The notes under the pieces are model-generated. The model did no database searches. It worked only from the letters and a program-made list of their open reading frames with translations, and was not told where the DNA came from. Of a stretch of 27,720 nucleotides of DNA, positions 1 through 9,110 are shown one piece after another. The translations under genes and the position numbers were made by a program. Numbering within the stretch: position 1 is the stretch's first letter; every line of letters starts with the position of its first letter. The DNA comes from Thermoleophilia bacterium (lineage in GTDB: Bacteria; Actinomycetota; Thermoleophilia; Gaiellales; SKUG01): the NCBI GenBank assembly GCA_025964405.1, contig JAOPYW010000018.1, positions 1-27,720 of the forward strand, written 5' to 3'.

Positions 1-632
1 TGCGCCGGGCGCGCTTCGACCTCATCGAGGCCGAAGCCGCCCGGTTGGCGGGACTCATGGGGGACCTGCTCGACGCAGCCACCCTCCACGCGGGGGGCGT
101 TCAGCTGGTCCGCGAACGACGTGCGGCCCGCGACGTGGTCAATGGCGCCATCGGGCGCGTGGTGGACGCTGCGGCCGACGCTCGCGTCGAGCTGTTCGTC
201 GGCGACGTCGACGAACGGGTCGAGCTGGACGTCGACGCCGACCGGATCGACCAGGCACTCGTCAACCTCCTGCTGAATGCCGTTCGGCACGCACCAGAGG
301 GATCGCGCGTGACGATGGAGGTCGCAGTTCGGGACGCACACTCATGCGTCGTCACGATCTCGAACCGGTCGGAACCCATCCCGCCCGAGGTCGCGGAGCG
401 CATCTTCGACCCCTTCGTGCAGCACGGTCCCGTACGCGGCAGCGTCGGCCTCGGCCTGGGCATCGCCCGCGATCTCGTGGAGGCGCACGGAGGGACGTTG
501 CAGTTGGCCAGCCGCGGCGAGCGCGGCGTCTTCCAGTTGGAGGTGGAGCTGCCGCTCGCGACGCGCCGTCATCGAGGTGACGGTGCCCGAGCTCGAACCG
601 CGCGCTGGTCGTCGAACCCGGGATGGGCGTGA
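1..632 (+). CDS. sensor histidine kinase, C-terminal part (5' truncated by window)
   Basis: The reading frame is open from the first bases of the window, so the start and the phospho-accepting His lie upstream. The first residues (RRARFDLIEAEAARLAGLMG, then DLLDA) look like the second helix of a HisKA dimerisation domain. The HATPase_c domain follows: an N box with DQALVNLLLNAVRHA (about 249-293) and a glycine-rich G2 box GSVGLGLGIARDLVEAHGG (about 438-494). The G1 box is unusual: the common DxGxG is replaced by SNRSEPIPPE (about 358-390). Some kinases carry NxGxPI at this place, so the asparagine has precedent, but the first glycine is also lost here. No response regulator is present in the window. 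The stop overlaps the start of the next gene (TGATG), which suggests co-transcription with the secretion ATPase. The signal sensed cannot be inferred. Confidence 0.85.
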   Translation, partial: RRARFDLIEAEAARLAGLMGDLLDAATLHAGGVQLVRERRAARDVVNGAIGRVVDAAADARVELFVGDVDERVELDVDADRIDQALVNLLLNAVRHAPEGSRVTMEVAVRDAHSCVVTISNRSEPIPPEVAERIFDPFVQHGPVRGSVGLGLGIARDLVEAHGGTLQLASRGERGVFQLEVELPLATRRHRGDGARARTARWSSNPGWA

Positions 633-1771
633 TGTACGAGTTCGAGGCCGAGGTGGCCCGCGTTCGCGATCGCGTCTGGGCCGAGTGTGACCCGGCGGCG
701 ATCCTGCGCGCGGGGGCGCACGAGGCACCGCGTATCGTGGCGGCGCTCGCCCGAGGATTCCTCGAGGAGGCGAGTGGGGCGCTGGACGGCGCGCAACAGG
801 CAGCGGTGGTCGATGGCGTGGTTGCGGCGACGCTGGGGCTCGGGCCGCTCCAACCACTCCTCGCGGACCCGGAGGTCTCCGAAGTCATGGTCAACGGCCA
901 CGCCGATGTCTTCGTGGAGCGAGCTGGGCGCATCGAGCGGGCCGGCGTGCGCTTCGACGACGACGCCCATGTGTTGCGCGTGATCGATCGCATCCTCGCG
1001 CCGATCGGTCGGCGCATCGACGCGTTGGCGCCCATGGTGGACGCGCGCCTGGCTGACGGGTCGCGCGTCAACGCCGTGATTCCGCCGCTCGCCGTCGACG
1101 GACCGCTGCTGACGATACGCCGGTTCGTGGCGGTCGCCACCTCCTTGGACGACCTCGTCGGCCTGGGCTCGCTCGATGCGGAGTCGGCCTTCGAGCTCGA
1201 GCGCCTCGTGCTCGACCGCGCCAACGTGCTCGTCAGCGGCGGCACCAGCACGGGCAAGACGACTCTCCTTGCCGCAGTGCTGGGCGCCGCTGCTCGCGAC
1301 GACCGCATCGTCGTACTCGAGGATGCGGCCGAGCTGCCGTTGGTTCACCCGCACCGCGTGCGTCTGGAGACGCAGCCAGCTGCCCATGAGGGCGCGACGG
1401 CGATCGAGATGCGCGCCCTCGTGCGCAATGCACTCCGGATGCGACCTGACCGCATCATCGTGGGCGAGGTGCGGGGCGCCGAGGCGTACGACCTGCTGCA
1501 GGCGCTCAACACCGGCCATCGCGGGAGCTGGTCGACCGTGCATGCGAATGGCGTCGAGGAAGCGCTGCTCCGCATCGAGTCGATGGTGCTCACGGCCGGA
1601 ACCGGCATGCCGCAACCGGTCGTGCGCGACCAGGTCGCGCGAGCGGTCGACGCCGTCGTGCAGCTCGCGCGCGATGCGTCGGGGAGGCGGTATGTCAGTG
1701 ACATCGCGCTGGTCGACGTCGGCCCCGATGGCGGTGGGTGGCTGCTGCGGCGCCTGGAGCGTTCGCCATGA
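632..1771 (+). CDS. CpaF/TadA-type secretion ATPase
   Basis: Member of the type II/IV secretion ATPase family, CpaF/TadA branch, which forms hexamers and powers assembly of Flp (Tad) pili from the cytoplasm. With the ATG at 632 the protein has 379 residues. Visible motifs: the N-terminal LGPLQPLLADPEVSEVMVNG segment typical of CpaF, Walker A GGTSTGKTT at residues 203-211, an acidic VLEDAAELP stretch, the Walker B region RIIVGEVRGAEAYDLLQA, and the downstream GH...STVHAN segment with its conserved His. The ATG at 632 overlaps the kinase stop by one base and has a purine run just upstream; an in-frame ATG at 623 would add three residues. The 3' end overlaps the following gene by four bases (ATGA). 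Pilin, prepilin peptidase, tadZ and secretin genes are not in the window. Confidence 0.93.
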   Translation: MYEFEAEVARVRDRVWAECDPAAILRAGAHEAPRIVAALARGFLEEASGALDGAQQAAVVDGVVAATLGLGPLQPLLADPEVSEVMVNGHADVFVERAGRIERAGVRFDDDAHVLRVIDRILAPIGRRIDALAPMVDARLADGSRVNAVIPPLAVDGPLLTIRRFVAVATSLDDLVGLGSLDAESAFELERLVLDRANVLVSGGTSTGKTTLLAAVLGAAARDDRIVVLEDAAELPLVHPHRVRLETQPAAHEGATAIEMRALVRNALRMRPDRIIVGEVRGAEAYDLLQALNTGHRGSWSTVHANGVEEALLRIESMVLTAGTGMPQPVVRDQVARAVDAVVQLARDASGRRYVSDIALVDVGPDGGGWLLRRLERSP

Positions 1772-3078
1772 ATGAGCGCTGGCAGCGCGTCGATGCGTGG
1801 GTGGAACGGGCGCTCGACCTGCGCGGGGGTGCGTTGGCGCGTGATCGCGAGTTCGCCGACCTGCTCCGGGCGGTTGCGGCTGCGGCTCGGACCGGGGTCA
1901 GCCTTCCCGCCGCGATACGCCGCGCGACGGAGCGCATGCACGGGCCGGTCACGTCCGAGCTGGCGGTTGCCGCGTCGCGCATCGAGTTCGGCCTCCCGGT
2001 CGAGGATGAGCTGGAACGGTTCGCGAATCGTGTCGACATGCCGGCCGCAACCATGCTCGCGCAGATCATCGCCGTGCAGCATCGCCGGGGCGGCGACCTC
2101 GCGGCTCCCTGCCACCGCCTGGCCGCGATGCTCCACGAGCGCTGCCAGCTCGATGCCGAGGCGCGATCGGCGACTGCGCAGGCGCGGTTCTCGGCCCGCG
2201 CCGTGTTGGCCATCCCACCGTTGCTGGCGCTGCTGGCGGCCTGGCGTGCGCCTGACGTGTTGTCACGCATGGCCACGTCGGGCATGGCGCTCGTCGTTGC
2301 ACCGGGTGTGGCACTGATGGTCGTCGGCGGACTCGTGGCTCGCCGCATCGCGCAGCGCGCCGGAGCGGTTGCCGGCGGCGCGTCGACGCCGCCGGGGCGT
2401 GTCGGGCGCATTCGTCCGATGCTCGACCGTTGGGCAGGGGACGGCCCTCGGTCGCGTGGTTCGGTACGACTCGCGGCCGGGGTGCTCGCGCTCGGCGGCA
2501 TGCTCGTCGTCGTTGGAGGGGCGCGGCCCCTGGGGGTGGCCTGCCTCGCAGGGGGTGTCGGCGCCGCGCTCGCGTGGCCCTGGAGTGACCGCATGCGCCA
2601 GCGTCGCGAGCTGGCCGTCGTGGCTGGCTCCGGCATCGAATCCCTGCTCGAGCTCTCGATCGCCCTCTTTGCCGCAGGTGCAACACCGCACGAGGTCGCG
2701 ACGATCGCGGCGCGTCATGCCGGCGGCGACCTGCGCAGCGCGTTGGAGCCCGCCGTACACCGGCTCGCCCTGGGGCGGTCGATCCCGAGCGCTTTCGCCG
2801 ACCTCCCCGTAGTGGCGGCCTCGCCGCACGTCGATGCGTGGCTCCACGCCGTCTGCGCCAGCGCGGAGCTGGGAGCCCCTGCGACCCAGGTGCTGCACCA
2901 GCTCCTGCGCGACGCCCGCGCCGTGCGGCGTGAACAGATCCGGGCCGCGGCCGCGACCGCTGCGCCGCGCATGCAGTTGGCGCTCGTGCTGCTCGTGGTG
3001 CCGGGCATCATGTGGATCATGTTGGTCACCACGGTAGGTGGCCTCGTCGAGCAGCTCCGCTCCCTCGGAGTCGCCTAG
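1768..3078 (+). CDS. TadB-TadC-like fused platform protein (two T2SSF domains)
   Basis: A 436-residue inner-membrane platform protein of the Tad/type II secretion F family. It appears to hold two T2SSF units in one chain. The first (about residues 20-160) has LLRAVAAAARTGVSLPAAIRR, then GGDLAAPCHRLAAMLHER, then a hydrophobic ARAVLAIPPLLALLAAW segment. Two more hydrophobic segments occupy the middle. The second unit (about 285-430) has ESLLELSIALFAAGATPHEV, then AELGAPATQVLHQLLRDA, and a C-terminal membrane segment LVLLVVPGIMWIML. TadB and TadC are normally separate proteins of about 300 residues that each hold one such domain. The ATG at 1768 overlaps the ATPase stop (ATGA), so translation is probably coupled; an in-frame GTG at 1738 would give a longer form but lies inside the ATPase gene. 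The family is clear; the fusion reading rests on the repeated domain pattern. Confidence 0.85.
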   Translation: MNERWQRVDAWVERALDLRGGALARDREFADLLRAVAAAARTGVSLPAAIRRATERMHGPVTSELAVAASRIEFGLPVEDELERFANRVDMPAATMLAQIIAVQHRRGGDLAAPCHRLAAMLHERCQLDAEARSATAQARFSARAVLAIPPLLALLAAWRAPDVLSRMATSGMALVVAPGVALMVVGGLVARRIAQRAGAVAGGASTPPGRVGRIRPMLDRWAGDGPRSRGSVRLAAGVLALGGMLVVVGGARPLGVACLAGGVGAALAWPWSDRMRQRRELAVVAGSGIESLLELSIALFAAGATPHEVATIAARHAGGDLRSALEPAVHRLALGRSIPSAFADLPVVAASPHVDAWLHAVCASAELGAPATQVLHQLLRDARAVRREQIRAAAATAAPRMQLALVLLVVPGIMWIMLVTTVGGLVEQLRSLGVA

Positions 3079-3289
3079 CCGGCCACTGCGGAGCGCTGCG
3101 ATTCCAGCCAGGTCGATCACGCCGCAATCTGACGGGCTGCTGCGGAAATGATCAACTAATCTACCTGCGCCGGTCACCCTGCTTGGATACTCCCAAAGTC
3201 ATCCGCACTTCTCCTGACGCGCACCCTCCCGTGCCGCGCGGAGGGGCGTCGAAGGCGCAGTCGCGCGACACCACGAGGAGTACCGGGGC

Positions 3290-3814
3290 ATGGCGGAGTT
3301 GGGACAACACGAGATCGGACGACGTGAGACGGTGCGACGGGGTGCTGCCGCCGCGACGGCGCGCGTCGCGGGCCCGCTCCTGACGACGCGCCTGTTCATC
3401 TCCGTCGACGCACTGTTCTCGCAGCTGCGTCGCGAAGCGGGCCTCGGTCCCAATGAACGCGTCGCGGTCGAGTGTCTCTGGGAGTTCGGGGCCATGCCGA
3501 TGTCCGAGCTGGCCGACCGCACGGCGGTCACCCGTGCAGCAGTGACGACGCTGGTGGACCGCCTCGAGAAGACGGGCATCGTCGTTCGCGACGGCGACCT
3601 CGCCGATCGGCGCCGCACGATCGTGCAGCTGAGCGCTGCTGGCCAGGAGCTCTGCGCGGCATCGACGCGTCCTTGGTTCGACGCGCTGGGTGAGGTCTTC
3701 GACGAGCTGCCACCCGAGACCTGGGCCCAGGTCGGGCCATTGCTCGGCAAGCTCTACGAGACCACGCGGAGTGAGGCCGACCGCATGCGGACGGGCGTGG
3801 GCGTCGCGCACTGA
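3290..3814 (+). CDS. MarR-family transcriptional regulator
   Basis: A 174-residue winged-helix regulator. The core is visible as ERVAVECLWEFGAMPMSELADRTAVTRAAVTTLVDRLEKTGIVVRDGDLADRRRTIVQLSAAGQEL: helix-turn-helix (SELADRTAVTRAAVTTLVDRLE) followed by a wing with DxRRxxVxLSxxG, the MarR signature. The N-terminal 30 residues form an Ala/Arg-rich extension before the first helix. MarR proteins bind palindromic operators as dimers, often controlling efflux or stress genes and often responding to phenolic ligands; nothing here identifies the ligand. The start is supported by GAGGAG at 3275-3280, nine bases before the ATG. The gene stands alone between the Tad genes and uvrC, with 211 bp upstream in which I see no certain operator. 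Confidence 0.9.
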   Translation: MAELGQHEIGRRETVRRGAAAATARVAGPLLTTRLFISVDALFSQLRREAGLGPNERVAVECLWEFGAMPMSELADRTAVTRAAVTTLVDRLEKTGIVVRDGDLADRRRTIVQLSAAGQELCAASTRPWFDALGEVFDELPPETWAQVGPLLGKLYETTRSEADRMRTGVGVAH

Positions 3815-3872
3815 GGACGCTCGGGCGCGCCGCGCTCGCGTGCACGCACGTGATCGTCTAGCGTGATGGTGC

Positions 3873-5780
3873 ATGGCCAGCCTGCCCGAGGACATCCGCG
3901 CCCACGTCGACCGCCAGCGTCGCGCGCTCCCCGAGGAACCCGGGGTCTACATCTACCACGACACGAGTGGGCGGGTGCTCTACGTCGGTAAGGCGAAGAA
4001 CCTCCGCAAGCGCGTCAACTCCTACTTCACGAAGGCCCTCGACGCCCGCAAGCACGCGCTCGTGCTCCGGATCGCCGAGATCGAGGTGTTCGCCGTCTCG
4101 AGCGAGCAGGAGGCGCTCGAGTTCGAGGCGCGACTCATCCGACGCCACAAGCCGCCGTTCAACGTCATGCTGCGCGACGACAAGTCGTACCCCTACATCG
4201 CGGTGACGCTCGCCGACGACTACCCCCGCGTGCTCTTCACCCGGGAGCGCCGCAATCGCCCCGGCACCCGCTACTTCGGTCCGTACCCGTCGGCCAAGCG
4301 CGTGCGCGCGACCCTCGACCTGCTCAACCGCATCTTCCCGTATCGCCCGTGCGAGGGTTCCCGACCCGGCCGGCAGTCGGGCACACCGTGTCTCGACTAC
4401 CACATCGCCCGGTGCGCGGCCCCCTGTGTCGGGTACATCTCGCAGGAGGACTACCGGGTCGTCATCGATGACGTGATGGCTGTCCTCGGCGGCACGGTGA
4501 AGCCCGTGCGCGCGCGCCTGCACGAGGAGATGCGGGCGGCCGCGGTGGGGCTCGAGTTCGAGCAGGCCGCTCGGCTGCGCAACCGCATCGCTGACCTCGA
4601 ACAGGTCGTGCACCTGCAGGCCAGCGAGCTGCCGGGCGAGGGATCCTTCGACGTGCTCGGAGTAGCGGTGGGAGAGGCCCTCGCCAACGTACAGCTGCTT
4701 CAGGTTCGCGACGGACGCATGCACGATCGGCGTTCCAACTTCCTCGAGCACGTCGAAGGCGTCGAGGCAGGTGAGGTGCTCACCCAGTTCGTGCTCGCGC
4801 ACTACGTCGCTGGCAAGCCCGTCCCGAACCAGCTGGTCGTCGGGCACGAGGTGATCCCTCAGGTCGATGTGACGATGCTCCAGGAAGAACTCGGGAGGCT
4901 CAGGGGAACTGCGGTCGAGGTGCGCGCCGCGCAGCGCGGAGAGAAACGCCGCCTGGCCGACCTCGCGATGCGCAATGCCGAGCACGCGCTCAGCTACGAC
5001 TCGCTCAAGGAACGGACGCGCCTCGAACGCCGCGAACAGGGTCTGGAACAGTTGCGCGAGGCGCTCGACCTCGAGGCCCTGCCGTTCCGCATCGAGTGCT
5101 ACGACATCTCCAACCTCCAGGACGAGGCACCCGTGGCGAGCATGACGGTGCTCGAGGACGGTCGGCCGCGCAACGACCACTATCGCAAGTTCGCCATGCG
5201 CTACGAAGGGGGCCAGAACGACTTCGCGATGATGCACGAGGTCATCACCCGCCGGTTCTCGCGCCTGGCGCGTGGCGAGGAGGAGGAGGACGAGAGCTTC
5301 GCCTCGACGCCCAACCTCGTGATCATCGACGGCGGCAAGGGGCAGCTCGGCGCGGCGCTCGAGGCACTGCGTGAAGTCGGCATCGAACGCGTGCCGGTGT
5401 GCTCGCTCGCCAAGCAGGAGGAGCTGGTCTTCCTGCCCGGTCGCGAACTCCCGATCGTGCTCGAACGTCAGTCGCCTGCCCTGCTGCTGGTGCAGCGCAT
5501 CCGTGACGAGGCGCACCGCTTCGGCCTCGGCTACCATCGGGTGAAGCGCTCCGCCGACAACAAGGCCGGCAAGGGCAGCGTGCTCGACTCCCTGGTCGGT
5601 GTCGGCGACGCCCGGCGGCGCGCGATGCTCACCTTCTTCGGCTCACCCGAGCGCGTGCTCGCCGCGACCATGGAGGAGCTTGAAGCCGTTCCCGGCCTCC
5701 CGGGGAAGGTCGCACGCAACATCTATGACCAGCTGCATCGCCTCGATGGTCGCGACAGCGCGACGCCGAGCGGTAGGTAG
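3873..5780 (+). CDS. uvrC: UvrABC excinuclease subunit C
   Basis: UvrC makes the two incisions beside a DNA lesion in nucleotide excision repair, after recruitment by UvrB. The 635 residues are the normal size. In order: an N-terminal GIY-YIG nuclease (GVYIYHDTSGRVLYVGKAK, with Tyr37, Arg47), four cysteines C160, C173, C181 and C185 with the spacing of the UvrC [4Fe-4S] cluster, a UvrB-binding UVR segment (EFEQAARLRNRIADLEQ), an RNase H-like nuclease with catalytic D411 (CYDISNLQ), D486 (IDGGKGQL) and H548 (DEAHRFG), and a C-terminal helix-hairpin-helix region (LEAVPGLPGKVARNIYDQL). No Shine-Dalgarno is evident; instead TAGCGT lies at 3859-3864, eight bases before the ATG, so the message may be leaderless. 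Its 3' end meets the convergent G8-protein gene with only seven bases between. Confidence 0.98.
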   Translation: MASLPEDIRAHVDRQRRALPEEPGVYIYHDTSGRVLYVGKAKNLRKRVNSYFTKALDARKHALVLRIAEIEVFAVSSEQEALEFEARLIRRHKPPFNVMLRDDKSYPYIAVTLADDYPRVLFTRERRNRPGTRYFGPYPSAKRVRATLDLLNRIFPYRPCEGSRPGRQSGTPCLDYHIARCAAPCVGYISQEDYRVVIDDVMAVLGGTVKPVRARLHEEMRAAAVGLEFEQAARLRNRIADLEQVVHLQASELPGEGSFDVLGVAVGEALANVQLLQVRDGRMHDRRSNFLEHVEGVEAGEVLTQFVLAHYVAGKPVPNQLVVGHEVIPQVDVTMLQEELGRLRGTAVEVRAAQRGEKRRLADLAMRNAEHALSYDSLKERTRLERREQGLEQLREALDLEALPFRIECYDISNLQDEAPVASMTVLEDGRPRNDHYRKFAMRYEGGQNDFAMMHEVITRRFSRLARGEEEEDESFASTPNLVIIDGGKGQLGAALEALREVGIERVPVCSLAKQEELVFLPGRELPIVLERQSPALLLVQRIRDEAHRFGLGYHRVKRSADNKAGKGSVLDSLVGVGDARRRAMLTFFGSPERVLAATMEELEAVPGLPGKVARNIYDQLHRLDGRDSATPSGR

Positions 5781-5787
5781 CGCGAAG

Positions 5788-8700
5788 TCACTCGACCACG
5801 AGCTCGTCCCAGTCGGAGTCGCCGGACGCCAGCTTGAGGCGGAGCACGCCTGCCGCAGTGTCGTAGAAGTAGCCGGACTTCGTCGAGGAGCGCAGTGCGG
5901 CGAGGCTGGCGGCCGCGCCGAAACACCACTGCCGCGCGACTGACATGTCGCACCCGTAGTGACTGACCCGGAAGCTCGGGCCATGTGGGATCGCCAACTC
6001 GACCGACGTGCCGTTGCCGTTAGCCAGGACGTACCGCGACTTCACTGGCGTGCCGCCGGTGAAGTCGACCGTGTAGGCGCTGCCGGTGAGCACCGTCGAG
6101 GTGGCCGTGTCGGCATCGTCGTCGGTGTTCGCCATCAGTGTCTGCACTGCGCCGTCGGGGCGGGTGAGCTTCACGGGCGCGACCGCGGCGTGGCCTGCGT
6201 CGGGTGCCCCCACGTGCAGCGTCGCGTAGTCGCCCCCTGAGCAGAGCATCGCTCCCCAGTCGTCGTTGTTGGTGCAACCCGACCCGTAGAGGAAGGGGTT
6301 GCGGGTCATGATCGAGCGGCCGGGGGTGCCCGCCACGGAGCCGTCGGTGTCGAGGAACACGGCTGACACGTCGCCGTCATGACCGACCTCTGGTGCCTCG
6401 AGATAGACCCGCTTGGCATTCACGAACGTCGCTCCACTCACGAAATTCTTCGGGTGGATCGAGAAGTCGTCGTCGACGTGGTAGCCGAGGGCGCTCTGCT
6501 GGCGCACCGCGCCGGCCCCGTCGGTGTAGGGCTGGAAGTTCGCGAAGGTGGTGCCCTGCGAGCCGACGCTGCCGTCGTAGAACTCGAACCCGCGAATCGG
6601 GAAGTCGGCATCCCACGGCTGGGGCAGGCTGCGCCCACCGCGACCGACGTTTCCGGCTCGGGCCTCCCAGGACTGCGGGGTGCCGGTGTTGGCGGTCTCG
6701 CCGACGTACAGCGAATCCTGCGCCCACGACTCGTCGGAGGCGAACGTGGAGCCGATCGCGTTGTCGGCGAGCGTCGCGCCGACCAGGCGCGCGTTGGTGC
6801 CGCGCAGCCACGCGCCGTGCGAGCGGTTCTTGTAGCTGACGAGTCCGGTGAGGCTGGTCACGACCTCGGCCGACTTGTCGTTGGTCGGGTCGGCGTGCGG
6901 GTTGTAGTAGGTCGCCTCGGTGGTTCCGTCAGGACGCGGGCCGTTGTCGAGGTTGAGGCCGTCGCCGCCGTTGGAGTGCGCGGTGTTCGACGCGAACTGT
7001 CCGAGCGGGATACGGCGGTTCCAGGTCCTCGCCGTCTCGGCCGGGTAGAGCTTCGCGAACAGGCCTGTCGGGTGCTGTGGGAGGGCGATCCAGAAGCCGG
7101 TGGAGTCCGAACCCGCCGCCACGTTGCCGCGCACCACGTTGTCGGGATTGGTGATCCAGAAGGTCGCGGGGTTGCGGTCGGTCGGGATGACCTGCTTGCC
7201 CTGCTCGGCAGCGCGCGTGCCGAAGCCGAGGTTGTTCGTGAGCGTGTTGCCCTGCTCCCCACCGTCCTCGAAGAAGAAGCCGTGACCGACATGGTCGTAG
7301 CAGACGTTGCCGTCGAGCACGACGCCGTTCGTGCCGTGGATGGTCACGCAGCGATTGTTGCTCGCGTGCACGCTCGAGCCGCTGAAGTACGAGCCCGCGC
7401 CGCCGGCGCGCAGCATGTGGAAGTGCAGCGGGTAGCGGCGCAGCAGGCCCAGCTGCCCGACGCGGTTGAGTTCCACGCCGTCGACGTGGGCGACCGCGCC
7501 ATCGTTCATGACCATGATGTATGCGCCGAACCCCTTGGCGCTCGACAGCTCCTCACCCTCGAAGGTGATGTTGCGCGTCAGCAGTCCGACCTCGGCGCGT
7601 TCATCCACCGAGCGCCCGGCGATGGTCTGCAGCACGCCGAAGTGCATCCACGCGAGCGGCTTGTCGAGCGTGAGCGTCGCGCCCGACACGGCCGTGATGG
7701 TGAACTCCTCCGACTGCTTGCGGTCGTAGTCGGTCGACGCGATCGCGATGCGGTCGCCGACACGCCATCCGGGCGACGTGGCGAGGGTGATCTGCGTCGC
7801 ACCCTTGGCGGCGGTCGCGGCGAGCTTGGTCCAGCCGGGTCGGCGCTGCCCGTGCAGCTCGAGGGTGCCTCCCATCACGCCGAGCACCTTGTCGCCCATG
7901 CCCATGACGTCTTCGCCCGGCGTGAGGTCGCGGAGGCGGATCACGGCGCGTTGGGCGAACGGGGTCGTGTCGGAGCCCACCTGCAGCTTGCCGTGCACGA
8001 CGATCCAGTCGGTGTCGATCGTGAGGTCGCGGCGCGCGAACACGAGCACGCCGTCGATGGTCAGGTTCGCGAGTGAGACGTCGCGGTCGAGCGTGATGAC
8101 CTTGCCGGCCGGCACGGTCACCGACGTGCCGTCGGCAGGCACTGCTCCACCCCAGGTCGCCGGGTCCGACCACGGGAGGCCGACCGGTTCCCCGACGGCG
8201 CTCTCGGTGCGGTCCTTCGTCGAGGTGCAATCGAGGTCCTTCGGGCTGTCGATGCGTCGGTCGCCGTCGTTGTCGAGCTTGTCGGCACACTGCGCCGGAA
8301 CCGTGGTGCCCATCGGGTACAGCCGGGCGGTCGGCACGACCTGCTGGCGGATGCCGGGTCCGCGCCACAGGAGCCGGGCAGCGGCGACACCGGTCGCCTC
8401 GAAGTAGTCGACCCGCAGCTTGTGGCGTCCCGCGGTGAGCTGCATCGCCGCAGCGGAGTTCCGCGCGCTGCGGGTGCGCCCCCAGCGGTTGATGCGGAGC
8501 TTGCCGTCGACCCAGACCCGGATGCCGTCGGTGGCCTGCGCGGTGAAGGTGTAGGTGCCGAACTTCGGGGCCTCCACCAGCCCCTGCCAGCGGGTCGAGA
8601 AGCCGTCGCGCGGCAGGCCGCGAGCGGGAGCGCCGCTGCGCCAACGGAAGTCGATGCGCGCGTCGGTGCGGCGCAGGGCGACCAGCTTGAGCGTGGTGCC

Positions 8701-8943
8701 GCGGAAGTACGTGGCGGTGAGGCCGTGTCGCACGAGCGCCTTCCTGACGGGCTGCTTGACCCCCGGCTTCGCCGTGGCCGCCGCGTGCTGCATGCGCAGC
8801 ATCGCAGCATGGTCATGGGGAGCCGGTGCCGCTCCCCCGCTCGTTGCGCGCGCGGTCGGCAGCGCGAGCACGCACGCCGCTGCTGCGACGACGAGCACCA
8901 CCCACATCCAACGTGCCCCGATAGTGCTCCCGTGCCCCTGCAT
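5788..8943 (-). CDS. secreted PA14-G8-beta-helix protein, CEMIP/KIAA1199-like
   Basis: About 1051 residues, exported. Residues 1-33 form a signal peptide (hydrophobic WMWVVLVVAAAACVLALP, then ARA). A PA14 domain covers about 75-210 (GLTATYFRG, then YTFTAQATDGIRVWVDGKL, then LRVDYFEATG). A calcium-loop-like segment, DKLDNDGDRRIDSPKDLDC, is at 221-239. A G8 domain covers about 258-340 (WSDPATWGGAVPADGTSVTV). A right-handed beta-helix follows from about 450 with RYPLHFHM (503-510), NRCVTIHGTNG (530-540), GHGFFFEDGGE (553-563), TFWITNPDN (594-602), GSDSTGFW (611-618) and IPLGQF plus AHSN (645-658). From memory, these blocks recur in the same order in animal CEMIP/KIAA1199 and TMEM2, which act on hyaluronan. 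Activity of this bacterial form is unknown. The start at 8943 is preferred because it gives a compact signal peptide; an in-frame ATG at 8994 would add 17 residues. Confidence 0.88.
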   Translation of the reverse strand: MQGHGSTIGARWMWVVLVVAAAACVLALPTARATSGGAAPAPHDHAAMLRMQHAAATAKPGVKQPVRKALVRHGLTATYFRGTTLKLVALRRTDARIDFRWRSGAPARGLPRDGFSTRWQGLVEAPKFGTYTFTAQATDGIRVWVDGKLRINRWGRTRSARNSAAAMQLTAGRHKLRVDYFEATGVAAARLLWRGPGIRQQVVPTARLYPMGTTVPAQCADKLDNDGDRRIDSPKDLDCTSTKDRTESAVGEPVGLPWSDPATWGGAVPADGTSVTVPAGKVITLDRDVSLANLTIDGVLVFARRDLTIDTDWIVVHGKLQVGSDTTPFAQRAVIRLRDLTPGEDVMGMGDKVLGVMGGTLELHGQRRPGWTKLAATAAKGATQITLATSPGWRVGDRIAIASTDYDRKQSEEFTITAVSGATLTLDKPLAWMHFGVLQTIAGRSVDERAEVGLLTRNITFEGEELSSAKGFGAYIMVMNDGAVAHVDGVELNRVGQLGLLRRYPLHFHMLRAGGAGSYFSGSSVHASNNRCVTIHGTNGVVLDGNVCYDHVGHGFFFEDGGEQGNTLTNNLGFGTRAAEQGKQVIPTDRNPATFWITNPDNVVRGNVAAGSDSTGFWIALPQHPTGLFAKLYPAETARTWNRRIPLGQFASNTAHSNGGDGLNLDNGPRPDGTTEATYYNPHADPTNDKSAEVVTSLTGLVSYKNRSHGAWLRGTNARLVGATLADNAIGSTFASDESWAQDSLYVGETANTGTPQSWEARAGNVGRGGRSLPQPWDADFPIRGFEFYDGSVGSQGTTFANFQPYTDGAGAVRQQSALGYHVDDDFSIHPKNFVSGATFVNAKRVYLEAPEVGHDGDVSAVFLDTDGSVAGTPGRSIMTRNPFLYGSGCTNNDDWGAMLCSGGDYATLHVGAPDAGHAAVAPVKLTRPDGAVQTLMANTDDDADTATSTVLTGSAYTVDFTGGTPVKSRYVLANGNGTSVELAIPHGPSFRVSHYGCDMSVARQWCFGAAASLAALRSSTKSGYFYDTAAGVLRLKLASGDSDWDELVVE

Positions 8944-9110
8944 CCCTGTCCCGACCCCGATCGGTCGGCGCGCGTGCGCCGCTCCACGGTTCATTCGGTG
9001 TTCGCTTACAAAGCATTGATCGGATTCCCGCACCGACTGCGCGGGCCCCGTGCGCGGCAGCACACCCGTCGACTGCCGCAGCCTCGGGGCGCGTGGGGGA
9101 GGATCGTTCG

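Noticed and set aside
355..390. Changed G1 box in the histidine kinase as evidence for a dead kinase
   Set aside because: N and G2 boxes are intact and related kinases use Asn at this place, so loss of activity cannot be claimed.
3858..5537. 559-codon minus-strand frame opposite uvrC
   Set aside because: Fully contained in uvrC, whose nuclease motifs are all intact; composition is that of an antisense shadow.
6379..8076. 565-codon plus-strand frame opposite the G8 protein
   Set aside because: The opposite strand has signal peptide, PA14, G8 and beta-helix motifs; this frame has none and is Val/Arg/Glu/Ala biased.
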